DNA of 64,000 bases, from assembly GCA_900315485.1 (NCBI GenBank), contig OMZI01000005.1:1-64000 (forward strand). The letters run 5' to 3'. The notes under the pieces were generated by a model. The model was given only the letters and a program-made list of their open reading frames with translations. It ran no database searches and was not told the DNA's origin. The first letter of the stretch is position 1; every line of letters starts with the position of its first letter. The DNA comes from an uncultured Eubacteriales bacterium. Lineage in GTDB: Bacteria > Bacillota > Clostridia > Peptostreptococcales > Anaerovoracaceae. A program made the translations under genes and the position numbers. Shown here one piece after another: positions 8,656-17,313 of this stretch.

Positions 8656-11600
8656 TTATTTTTTGAGAGCTGCTCTCTTTCTCAGTACGAGATAGAGGCA
8701 TGCGCTCAGCATGAATGCTGCTCCGAACAGGAAGATCATATGATCGTCACCTGTCTTGACGCCCTTTCCTCCAGGGATCTCGACAGTCTGATCATCGTCA
8801 CTTGTGTCCTTATGCTCGCCTACGAGAACTTCCTTAGTGGTTCCGTCCTCGCCGGTAACAACGTAGTAGCACTCTTCGAATGCAGTAAGGTCATATCCGC
8901 CGTACTTGTCATAGTCGTTGATCGGAAGGGTGACTGTTACAACGCCGTATCCCGGTGTCTCAGTTACTTCGAACTCGACCTGTCCCTCAGAGCCTTCAAC
9001 TACATCTTCTGAATCTGTCTCTACGAGCCAGCCCTTCATGATGTATTTGCCTGCCTTGAGGTTCTCGTACGAAACAATATCGTGGACTTCTTCGCCGACA
9101 AGAGCAGCCTTTGTGCCGATCTTAGGGATCTGTACTGACTGATCCTTATCATTGATGTCCGCGTGTACTGCGACAGGTACGCCATTGATCTTGCACTCCT
9201 CGAATGCAACTACTGTCTCGCCCTGTACGCTTACTCCGTTGAACTTGAAGGTCAGCTCTACTGTGCCGTCCTTTGTCTCCGGTGTGAACTTGACAGATGC
9301 CGTTACAGGCTTTCCGTCGTTTTCCACAGCCTTACCTGTCTTCTGGTTCATGAGAGTACCTTCCATTGTGTACTCCTTGCCAGGGATCAGGTTCTTGTAC
9401 TCTACAACGTCCTTGATCTGGACATCTTCGCTTCCGTTAGCGATGTGGTCGCCTGTATTTACATCGGTAGCTGTTGTGTGGATCTCCGGTACGTGTACCG
9501 TCTGATCCTCATCGTCCGGATTCTCGTGCTTGTTGATCTCGATGTTATTTATGAGAAGTGTCTCGTAAACAACGATGTCGTGATTTGCAAGCTCGGATGC
9601 GTCGAACTTGAACTCAACGTCTACTGTGCCGGTTGGCTTGTCCGGTGTGAACTTAGCGGAGCTCTTGATGCCTGTGAGCTTTCCTGTTGTCTTGTCGAAG
9701 AGTTCGCCCTTGACTTCGTACTCGCTCTTTGTGGACAGGTTCTCAAACTTGACTGTGTCTACGATAGTTACGTCCTTAGCTGCAAGGATGTTGTGGCTCT
9801 TTGAAGCCTTATCGACAGCTGTTGTTCCGACGATTCCGCCGTAGTGGATCGTCTGATCCTCATCATTGATGTCCTCGTGCTTCTGGAGCTCAACAGGAAC
9901 TACATCAGCTTCAACTTCGTGTACCTTCTTCGTTCTTTCAAGATACTCGAATGCTACTGTTACAGAGTCTGTTGTGAACTCTGAAGAGTTGACTGTGAAC
10001 TCAAGCTCGATCTCCATCTCATCGCCTGTAGCGGTGAATGACTTCTCTGCTGTGACTTCCTTGCCGGAAGCGTCCTTTACAGCTTCCTTTGTGGCTTTGT
10101 CCATGAGAACACCGTGGATCCTGTACTCTCTGCCTTCATAGAGGCCTGTTACCTTGACGGTATCCTTGACAATCTCGTCTTTGGTGAAGGTTCCCTGATG
10201 TGACTTTGTAGCCTCATCCATAGCGGTTGTACCGATGGTGATCGGCTTGTTCTTCATCTCTACCTTGTTCTCGATCACGTCATCCTTGACTGTGAACTCG
10301 ATGTCCTCAGCTACGTCATAGCCGTAAGGAGCTGTGATCTCGCGAAGTGTGTATGTGCCCGAAGGAAGTGCCCAGATAAGGTGCTCTTCTTCAGTCGATG
10401 TCCACTCTTCTACGAGTTCGCCATCAGAGTTGATGACCTGCAGCTTTGCACCAGGAAGCTCTTCGCCTGTGGTGATGTCAGTCTTGCTGATCAGTGTTCT
10501 GTGAGGTTCTTCGTTTGAGGTTGTTGTGTAATTGAACACTTCCGAATCAGTTGCTTCAGCTCTTGTTCTGAACTGGTGCTCCCCTTCTTTATAAGTTCCG
10601 TCAATATTCTTTGTTGTAGCGGTTTTGTTAACCTTGTACTCACATACGATCACAACGTCACCATCAGGTGTGGTGATTGTGTCACCGCTGCTGTATGTGT
10701 ACTTGTCGAGCACATAACCCGGAGAAGCTTTGACCTCTTTGATGTGGTATGTACCTACTTCAAGGTCGTTGCCGATAGCTTCTTCTCTTCCGAGAGTTCT
10801 CTTTGTGAGTTCCCCTTCGCCGTTTTCGTCAGTAACGATCTTTCCAACGAGCTCAGGAGAACCCATTTCGTCGTTGTCATAGTAAACTTCGTACTCAGCT
10901 CCGGCGAGAGAACCGAAGGATGCTTTTCTTGTGTCGCTTGCCTGTCCCTTTGCTACTGAAGTCTTGGACTCAGCATCCTGCTTCTTGAGCTTGAGGATGA
11001 CGCGCTGCGGAGAGTCTTCTGCATCAACGCTGACTTTGAGCTCGCCATTAGCGTTTCCGCCTTCGATGTATCTCTCTGCTGCAGCACCGTTTTTAGGCTG
11101 GAACATCTTTCCGTGAAATACCTTTTCGTTAAGAGCAAGTCCTACAGGAGCTTTGCTTTCTTCTACTGTATAGTACCCGAGTGGAATGATTCTGCTTCCG
11201 CCTTCAACAACGAATGGGCTGGAGCCGGAAACTGCATCATCAGAATCCCAGTCGATACCTGCGTATGTGACCTTAGGGTCATCAGTAGGCATCTGTCTTG
11301 TCTTGAATGTCCACTGATGTGTAGGAGTCTTTCCGGAGAGGTCGACCTTTGCAGGATCCTGCTCGGCAGACTCATCACCGTAAGGGACTGTTATATCGTA
11401 GTACTTGATGGTGTATTCAGCGTTTATGAGCCTGTTCCATCCCTTAGTTCCTGTCGGGTCATACTTGTAGATGATCAGCGCAGGGTCCATGTATGTAGGC
11501 TCTTCTACAGATTCGACTACGTAAGGAGTCTTCTCATGCTCTGCTGTCAGAACGAATCTCTTTACTGCTGTATCAAGCATGTAACCTTTGGAAGCCTTTG

Positions 11601-13305
11601 TCTCCTTGATCCAGTATGTTCCGAGGTCGACTCTTACAGGAGTTGTCTTTCCGAGAATGTCTGTGGTGAACACTACGTTCTTGCCGGAAGCATCTTTTGC
11701 GATCTTTGTGCAAGCCTCGTCTGTGTACATAGTGTACTCAGCACCCTTGAGTGTGTAGTTGTTCGGATAGTCAAGGAAGTTTGTGTCTGTTTCTGCAGGT
11801 TTCTTGACTACCTGTACATAAGGCATGATCGGAGTTTCCACAACCGTCATATCGTCCTGAACAGTTCCGATGCCAGCAGAGTGATATCCTTTCGGGACAG
11901 TTGTCTCGTTGACATAGAAGTCTTTATTATCAGGGTTTGCGATAGTGATGGTCTGGCTCTCGCCCCTGTGTCCTGTCGAATCGGCAGTGACTGTGAGGAG
12001 TGCATTGTTGCCCTTGACGTCAGATACCGGCTGTGTGCAGGCGTCGTCGCTGTATACCTGGAACGTTGCTCCGTTTACGTTGTAGTTTCCAGGATAGTTG
12101 TAGTGTGTCTGCTCGTCTACCTTAGTGATCTTGATATCGATCTGCGGTGTGTGAGACAGTGTAAAAGTACCGGCCATCGTCTGTGTAGCTCTGTGGAGGT
12201 TGCTCAGCGTACCATAGGATACGTTTTTTCTGTCTCTAGGATAGAACTTGACATTGTATTTGACCTTACCGGTCTTAGCGTCTACGCTGACTACTGTAGC
12301 AACATATGAGAACTTAGCGCCCTTGAGAGCAAGAGCCTTGCTCTTACCGGAGATGCAGGCCGTGCCAACGACCTTGCCCTTAAGCTTACCAGTAGTGCAC
12401 TTGATCTTTGCATGAGACGGGCCGGAACCCCAATTGTAGGTCCAGGATACGCAGGTAGCAGAACCTGTAAACTTATCACCTTTCTTGATCGATGAGCTGA
12501 CATCCGGGTCGCCGCTGCCGTAGTACTTTCCTTCGTCATCATCAGAGGAGATGAAATCGTAATTGACTGTAGCGTTTTCGTCGTCCGGGTCGCCGTCCAG
12601 AGTTTCCCCTGTTGATTCCGGTGTGTCTGTTACCTTAACGTAAACGGTACATTCGCCGGTAGTACCAACAGTAGCGTACTTTCCTTCTTCAGTAACTGTA
12701 TCGATCTGCTTAGCGTTATCCAGATCATTTCCAACTCCGATATTCAGGCACTTTCCTTCGATACCCTTGATGATGATATCGCTGTTCGGACTCAGCTGCT
12801 TTACATCGCCGTTACTTACAGTCGTATCATAATCTACTATGATTTCTCCTGTGTCCGGATCCATGCTGAACGGAGTTTCGCTTACGCCTTCAATCCAGAT
12901 GTCGAGTGAGTCAGCTCCTTCGATAACGAAGGTCACGTCCTGCGCATCTTCAGGAAGAGCGACTTCTTCATCGGTCTCGATGCCTGTTCCGTCGTCCTCC
13001 CCTTCGCCGTCACCGGCTGCCTTAAGCGCAGGCGCTCTGATAGGTCCTGCAGGGTTTACATCTGTAGATGATGCATCATCCTGCGATGCTTCTGTAGCAG
13101 TCTCAGTACTTTCGGTAGTGTTATTTGTCTCCGTAGTATCGTTTTCCTTCTGAGACTGTTCTTCTCCTGCTGTTTCTGTTGTGGTCTGCTGCGTCTCTGC
13201 AGGCACGTCCCCTTCCGCTGCGAAAACGAAAGAAGGCATGTACGTGAGTGACATGCAAAGGACCAGAAGCAGAGTAAGAAGTTTTCTAAAATAACTTTTC
13301 TGCAT
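8656..13305 (-). CDS. SpaA / VaFE ester-bond repeat surface adhesin
   Basis: 1549-aa wall-anchored adhesin or pilin-like stalk. Order: signal peptide (1-29), Thr/Glu-rich stretch, a unique head region (to about 390), several SpaA/Cna-B beta-sandwich domains (about 395-1040, with the recurring GxYxIKE-type strand), then four VaFE/T-Q ester-bond domains. Each ester-bond domain opens with TTAxD or a variant. Each closes with H-x-D/N-x-x-D-x-D-Q-[TS]. The last domain opens with TKA, but its closing DQT is intact. The C-terminal sorting signal reads GVKTGD, then a hydrophobic helix and KRAALKK; LPxTG is absent. The preceding leader is highly structured. The sortase encoded next probably anchors it. 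Confidence 0.92.
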   Translation of the reverse strand: MQKSYFRKLLTLLLVLCMSLTYMPSFVFAAEGDVPAETQQTTTETAGEEQSQKENDTTETNNTTESTETATEASQDDASSTDVNPAGPIRAPALKAAGDGEGEDDGTGIETDEEVALPEDAQDVTFVIEGADSLDIWIEGVSETPFSMDPDTGEIIVDYDTTVSNGDVKQLSPNSDIIIKGIEGKCLNIGVGNDLDNAKQIDTVTEEGKYATVGTTGECTVYVKVTDTPESTGETLDGDPDDENATVNYDFISSDDDEGKYYGSGDPDVSSSIKKGDKFTGSATCVSWTYNWGSGPSHAKIKCTTGKLKGKVVGTACISGKSKALALKGAKFSYVATVVSVDAKTGKVKYNVKFYPRDRKNVSYGTLSNLHRATQTMAGTFTLSHTPQIDIKITKVDEQTHYNYPGNYNVNGATFQVYSDDACTQPVSDVKGNNALLTVTADSTGHRGESQTITIANPDNKDFYVNETTVPKGYHSAGIGTVQDDMTVVETPIMPYVQVVKKPAETDTNFLDYPNNYTLKGAEYTMYTDEACTKIAKDASGKNVVFTTDILGKTTPVRVDLGTYWIKETKASKGYMLDTAVKRFVLTAEHEKTPYVVESVEEPTYMDPALIIYKYDPTGTKGWNRLINAEYTIKYYDITVPYGDESAEQDPAKVDLSGKTPTHQWTFKTRQMPTDDPKVTYAGIDWDSDDAVSGSSPFVVEGGSRIIPLGYYTVEESKAPVGLALNEKVFHGKMFQPKNGAAAERYIEGGNANGELKVSVDAEDSPQRVILKLKKQDAESKTSVAKGQASDTRKASFGSLAGAEYEVYYDNDEMGSPELVGKIVTDENGEGELTKRTLGREEAIGNDLEVGTYHIKEVKASPGYVLDKYTYSSGDTITTPDGDVVIVCEYKVNKTATTKNIDGTYKEGEHQFRTRAEATDSEVFNYTTTSNEEPHRTLISKTDITTGEELPGAKLQVINSDGELVEEWTSTEEEHLIWALPSGTYTLREITAPYGYDVAEDIEFTVKDDVIENKVEMKNKPITIGTTAMDEATKSHQGTFTKDEIVKDTVKVTGLYEGREYRIHGVLMDKATKEAVKDASGKEVTAEKSFTATGDEMEIELEFTVNSSEFTTDSVTVAFEYLERTKKVHEVEADVVPVELQKHEDINDEDQTIHYGGIVGTTAVDKASKSHNILAAKDVTIVDTVKFENLSTKSEYEVKGELFDKTTGKLTGIKSSAKFTPDKPTGTVDVEFKFDASELANHDIVVYETLLINNIEINKHENPDDEDQTVHVPEIHTTATDVNTGDHIANGSEDVQIKDVVEYKNLIPGKEYTMEGTLMNQKTGKAVENDGKPVTASVKFTPETKDGTVELTFKFNGVSVQGETVVAFEECKINGVPVAVHADINDKDQSVQIPKIGTKAALVGEEVHDIVSYENLKAGKYIMKGWLVETDSEDVVEGSEGQVEFEVTETPGYGVVTVTLPINDYDKYGGYDLTAFEECYYVVTGEDGTTKEVLVGEHKDTSDDDQTVEIPGGKGVKTGDDHMIFLFGAAFMLSACLYLVLRKRAALKK

Positions 13306-13396
13306 GCTGTTTTCTCCCTTCTAAAAAAATTAGGTTCAGCAAAACAATAACTTATATTTAATAACGCCGCTTTGCGACGAAATTAACTGAGAAGAC

Positions 13397-13460
13397 CCCT
13401 TCCCATCTCCGCTGGCGCGGGGAGCCGACCAGGCTCCCTTTGCAGTATCGGAGAGAAGGG
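13397..13460 (-). promoter_or_regulatory. Structured 5' leader of the SpaA adhesin
   Basis: On the minus strand CCCTTC+TCTCCG pairs with CGGAGA+GAAGGG across a 3-nt bulge, enclosing a GGGAGCC/GGCTCCC hairpin. This gives a three-way-junction-like RNA about 90 nt upstream of the adhesin start. It matches no riboswitch consensus I can recall; an unidentified aptamer or mRNA-stability element is possible. Confidence 0.45.
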
Positions 13461-13478
13461 TTAGAAAATTTTGCAGTT

Positions 13479-13524
13479 GGCAGGACACGGAGTCGAACCG
13501 TATCATTGCGTCCCAACGCCCGCC
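13479..13524 (-). ncRNA. tRNA-like element C (acceptor, short D-like hairpin, T-arm)
   Basis: Minus strand: GGCGGG pairs with CCTGCC (6 bp, one G-U). A small hairpin (CGT-TGGG-ACG) and AATGAT follow, then the T-arm ACGG-TTCGACT-CCGT and a 2-nt spacer. No anticodon arm. It starts right after a terminator T run (TTTTTCGT) and precedes the structured adhesin leader. Confidence 0.55.
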
Positions 13525-13531
13525 ACGAAAA

Positions 13532-13551
13532 AGGAGCCCTTTGGGGCTCCT
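13532..13551. terminator. Terminator between toxin locus 1 and element C
   Basis: AGGAGCCC/GGGCTCCT 8-bp stem; on the minus strand a TTTTT run follows, leading directly into tRNA-like element C. The antitoxin promoter on the other strand starts 2 bp away. Confidence 0.75.
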
Positions 13552-13553
13552 GA

Positions 13554-13581
13554 TTGACAAATATTGATTCTATTGTATAAT
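13554..13581 (+). promoter_or_regulatory. Antitoxin RNA promoter, locus 1
   Basis: Consensus TTGACA, 16-bp spacer, TATAAT. It drives the plus-strand antisense RNA of the type I toxin locus and is far stronger than the opposing toxin promoter, as expected for an antitoxin. Confidence 0.85.
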
Positions 13582-13587
13582 TTCATT

Positions 13588-13675
13588 AGAAAGAGCTACC
13601 GATAGACGGTTAGCCCGATGATAAATCTTTTTAACAGCTTATAGCCGCCAAGATTACCAGTCGAGGGCGGCTATT
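13588..13675 (+). ncRNA. Type I antitoxin RNA 1 (RNAII-like)
   Basis: Begins just after the consensus promoter with GAGCTACC...CGGTTAGCCC and ends at the shared ATAGCCGCC/GGCGGCTAT hairpin followed by TTTCTG. The convergent toxin mRNA carries the same GAGCTACC and CGGTTAGCCC blocks in its 5' leader. Both RNAs share the terminator, so the two can pair at both ends, as in the par locus of pAD1. Exact ends are estimated from the promoter. Confidence 0.75.
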
Positions 13676-13772
13676 TCTGTGTCTTGTTTACATTGCGTCC
13701 GATTGCGTAGCCGGCGCTGAAGCAGCCTATGCCGAAGCTCAGTACTGCGAGCAAGCCTTCTATCGTCAGCAT
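13671..13772 (-). CDS. Type I toxin 1, Fst/holin-like small membrane peptide
   Basis: 33-aa peptide beginning MLTIEGLLAVLSFGIG: a single transmembrane helix followed by a short charged tail (RNVNKTQK). Strong AAGGAGGG ribosome site 9 nt before ATG. The stop codon is inside the bidirectional terminator stem, so the antisense RNA overlaps the toxin's 3' end. Length, topology and antisense arrangement fit the Fst/par family of type I toxins (often annotated putative holin-like toxin), which damage the membrane if the plasmid is lost. Confidence 0.8.
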   Translation of the reverse strand: MLTIEGLLAVLSFGIGCFSAGYAIGRNVNKTQK

Positions 13773-13883
13773 GTCGCGTTCCCTCCTTTCCATAAGATTC
13801 CATAAAGGTTTCTATATGAACGGAGGGTCACAGTCCCTCCGTAGAGGGCTAACCGCCTACCGTGTATGGTAGCTCCAGGCTTT

Positions 13884-13892
13884 AGTATATCA
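13884..13892 (-). promoter_or_regulatory. Toxin 1 promoter, extended -10
   Basis: Minus strand TGATATACT (TGn-TATACT) with no good -35. The mRNA leader after it has GAGCTACC, a CTACC/GGTAG hairpin and CGGTTAGCCC, which are shared with the antitoxin RNA. Confidence 0.6.
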
Positions 13893-13909
13893 GATGCCTC
13901 CGATGATAG

Positions 13910-14302
13910 CTATCCCTGCTTCTGCTCTTTAGCTGCAGGGTTTCCGGATGCGTTCTTCTTTGATTTCTTCTCAGCTTTAGCGAGCTTTTTTGTTTCCTTT
14001 GCTGCAAGGACCTCCGATTTGGTCTTGTAGCTTTCCGGATTCAGCTTTCTTATCTCGCTGATGGAAAACCCGCCGATAAATGCCAGAAATGCAAAAGTCA
14101 GCGTAGCCATTGCTGACTGAAGAACGTAAAGACATTCATCCATCGGATTCTGGTCAAGCTCATATGCTGCATAATAGTCAGCGGCCGTTGACCAGGCGGA
14201 GACCATCTGCTGGATAGCAAGTATCAGCAGAAGCGCCGCGAGTACGTAACATACGATTGTCATTGGTGATCTCTGGAATTTCTTTTCTTCGTTCATTTTC
14301 AT
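13910..14302 (-). CDS. Small two-helix membrane protein, unknown function
   Basis: About 130 aa. Two hydrophobic segments (about 15-35 and 64-85) enclose an extracellular loop with AWSTAADYYAAYELDQN. The C terminus is Lys/Ala-rich and cytoplasmic (KKLAKAEKKSKKN). The start at 14302 (MKMNEE) follows AGAAGGGAAC; a longer reading would run into tRNA-like element D. It stands alone between two toxin-antitoxin loci. I recognise no family. An accessory to adhesin display or to the toxins is possible but unsupported. Confidence 0.7.
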   Translation of the reverse strand: MKMNEEKKFQRSPMTIVCYVLAALLLILAIQQMVSAWSTAADYYAAYELDQNPMDECLYVLQSAMATLTFAFLAFIGGFSISEIRKLNPESYKTKSEVLAAKETKKLAKAEKKSKKNASGNPAAKEQKQG

Positions 14303-14336
14303 TTGTTCCCTTCTGTATAATATATGTTGCTTTTTA

Positions 14337-14404
14337 TGGCGACGCACGGAGTCGGACCGTGCGAAAATCTCTCGCGTCGAGAGATTCCTGCGCCGGCGTC
14401 CGCC
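14337..14404 (-). ncRNA. tRNA-like element D (acceptor, long variable-like hairpin, T-arm)
   Basis: Minus strand, 68 nt. GGCG(G)/(T)CGCC forms an acceptor-like stem ending in A. A perfect 9-bp hairpin (AATCTCTCG/CGAGAGATT, ACG loop) occupies the middle. The T-arm is GCACGG-TCCGACT-CCGTGC, with one T-loop base changed from TTCGACT. It follows a terminator and precedes the small membrane-protein gene by 35 bp. Confidence 0.55.
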
Positions 14405-14411
14405 ACGAAAA

Positions 14412-14432
14412 AGAGCCCTTCGAAAGGGCTCT
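14412..14432. terminator. Terminator between toxin locus 2 and element D
   Basis: AGAGCCCTT/AAGGGCTCT stem; on the minus strand TTTTTCGT follows and leads directly into element D, repeating the arrangement at locus 1. Confidence 0.75.
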
Positions 14433-14434
14433 AA

Positions 14435-14462
14435 TTGACAAATGTTTACAATATTGTATAAT
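14435..14462 (+). promoter_or_regulatory. Antitoxin RNA promoter, locus 2
   Basis: TTGACA, 16-bp spacer, TATAAT; nearly identical in layout to the locus 1 antitoxin promoter. Confidence 0.85.
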
Positions 14463-14468
14463 CTTATT

Positions 14469-14552
14469 AGAAAGAGCTACCGATAGACGGTTAGCCCGAA
14501 TAACAGCTAATAAGAATTAACCGCTAAGTTTTCGAGACAGGGCGGTTATTTC
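14469..14552 (+). ncRNA. Type I antitoxin RNA 2 (RNAII-like)
   Basis: Starts with the same GAGCTACCGATAGACGGTT block as antitoxin 1 and ends at an AACCGC/GCGGTT hairpin plus ATTTCTTT. The middle differs from antitoxin 1, so each RNA probably controls its own toxin, with possible cross-talk through the identical 5' block. Confidence 0.75.
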
Positions 14553-14626
14553 TTTATGTACGTGAGAATTGCCATAATGAGCAGACCGAAGGTCAGGCTC
14601 AAATATAACGACTCGAATACACTCAT
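14546..14626 (-). CDS. Type I toxin 2, holin-like small membrane peptide
   Basis: 26-aa peptide (MSVFESLYLSLTFGLLI followed by MAILTYIKK): one transmembrane helix and a basic end, the typical form of putative holin-like type I toxins. An AAAGGGGGT ribosome site lies upstream. Its stop codon overlaps the terminator hairpin shared with the antitoxin RNA. It is only distantly similar to toxin 1, so this is a second, diverged locus, not a recent copy. Confidence 0.8.
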   Translation of the reverse strand: MSVFESLYLSLTFGLLIMAILTYIKK

Positions 14627-14710
14627 CAGCAACACCCCCTTTCTTTAAGAGGGCATGCACCCTCTGATCAGAGGGCTAACCGCCTACCGTGTATGGTAGC
14701 TCCGGACTTT

Positions 14711-14719
14711 AGTATACCA
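14711..14719 (-). promoter_or_regulatory. Toxin 2 promoter, extended -10
   Basis: Minus strand TGGTATACT (TGn-TATACT), same form as at toxin 1, followed by GGAGCTACC and the CTACC/GGTAG leader hairpin. Confidence 0.6.
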
Positions 14720-14736
14720 GAATACGCTATCAACCA

Positions 14737-14758
14737 AAAGAGCCCCGAAGGGCTCTTT
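14737..14758 (-). terminator. Terminator after the FnIII/InlB-repeat protein
   Basis: AAAGAGCCC/GGGCTCTTT 9-bp stem with a 4-nt loop, 27 bp beyond the stop codon at 14785. Confidence 0.75.
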
Positions 14759-14784
14759 GTTTTATCTTGAATTTATTTGGACGT

Positions 14785-16728
<1,944 letters not shown>

Positions 16729-16794
16729 GGTGTTTTCTCCTTTTCCTTTTCTCTTTGGTCCGCGTCACCTACGAACCCATCCTTCTTGGCTTAG

Positions 16795-16823
16795 ATTATC
16801 CAAATCCGGACAGGTAAAGTCAA
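16795..16823 (-). promoter_or_regulatory. Proximal promoter of the FnIII/InlB-repeat gene
   Basis: Minus strand TTGACT, 17-bp spacer, GATAAT, about 60 bp before the start codon. The spacer 16729-17132 contains no gene; apart from this and the distal operator-promoter I see nothing else clear in it. Confidence 0.6.
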
Positions 16824-16970
16824 CAAGTTGAGATTTCGGGTTTTCCGGCCGAAGAGAGCGTGAGCTGTCTCGTTTCCGCTATTTTCAAGGGTTTCGTGCC
16901 CGTCGCTTCAAGGTTTTTATTAATGAGAAAAAATTTTGATCTCAGGCTGCATTCAATTTTCGACGCTAAC

Positions 16971-17032
16971 ATAATAACACGCGAAAAGGCAAATGTCCGT
17001 ATCACTTAATGCATCAAACGATGCATTTTGGG
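16971..17032 (-). promoter_or_regulatory. Shared operator-promoter, copy 1
   Basis: The palindromic block TGCATC-AAAC-GATGCA with TTTTGGG, then TAAGTGATAC, -35 CGGACA, 17-bp spacer and -10 TATTAT on the minus strand. The same arrangement recurs at 40233-40294 and 51489-51550. Here it faces the FnIII/InlB-repeat gene. Confidence 0.7.
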
Positions 17033-17132
17033 TGTTTTGAGGCGATTATTCACTTTTTCCTTGTACTCTTTTGCGTACATAGCGCCAGCGAAAGCTCCGT
17101 AGCTGCATCGAAACTCAGTTTCGCCGGCTGTG

Positions 17133-17312
17133 CTACCCTAAAGGTGTGTGTGCAATGCCTCTCAGAAGCTGCAGAATCTTTGCCGCGCGAACGAGACCGT
17201 TCTCTATGAAGTTATCCGCGTCCGCCCAGGTGAACCCGAGGAATCTGGCTACTACCACGATCACTATCATCGCGATGACACAGCGTACGAAAAACACTAA
17301 TCCTCTTGACAT
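17133..17312 (-). CDS. Small membrane protein, unknown function
   Basis: 59-aa protein starting MSRGLVFFVRCVIAMIVIV: one N-terminal transmembrane helix (about 4-24), an amphipathic middle (FTWADADNFIENG) and a helical tail. An AAGGAGG site lies within the end of the preceding GT[A/D]VL-repeat gene, and ATG starts one base after that gene's TGA, so the two are co-translated. Partnership with the repeat protein is likely by position; no family is recognised. Confidence 0.75.
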   Translation of the reverse strand: MSRGLVFFVRCVIAMIVIVVVARFLGFTWADADNFIENGLVRAAKILQLLRGIAHTPLG

Positions 17313-17313
17313 G

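Noticed and set aside
11113..12309. A 398-codon plus-strand reading frame opposite the SpaA adhesin gene.
   Set aside because: It is antisense to a well-supported coding region, lacks a ribosome site and has an improbable Cys/Val-rich composition.
13397..13460. c-di-GMP riboswitch ahead of the adhesin.
   Set aside because: The conserved cores of the type I and II aptamers, as I know them, are not present; reported only as a structured leader.
16772..16812. A sixth tRNA-like element before the FnIII/InlB-repeat gene (GTCCG/CGGAC with TTCGTAG).
   Set aside because: No T-stem pairs around the loop, and the segment overlaps a good TTGACT-N17-GATAAT promoter, which explains it better.
16820..17005. 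61-codon minus-strand frame between the small membrane protein and the FnIII/InlB-repeat gene.
   Set aside because: Its start lies inside the shared operator-promoter, and it lacks a ribosome site.
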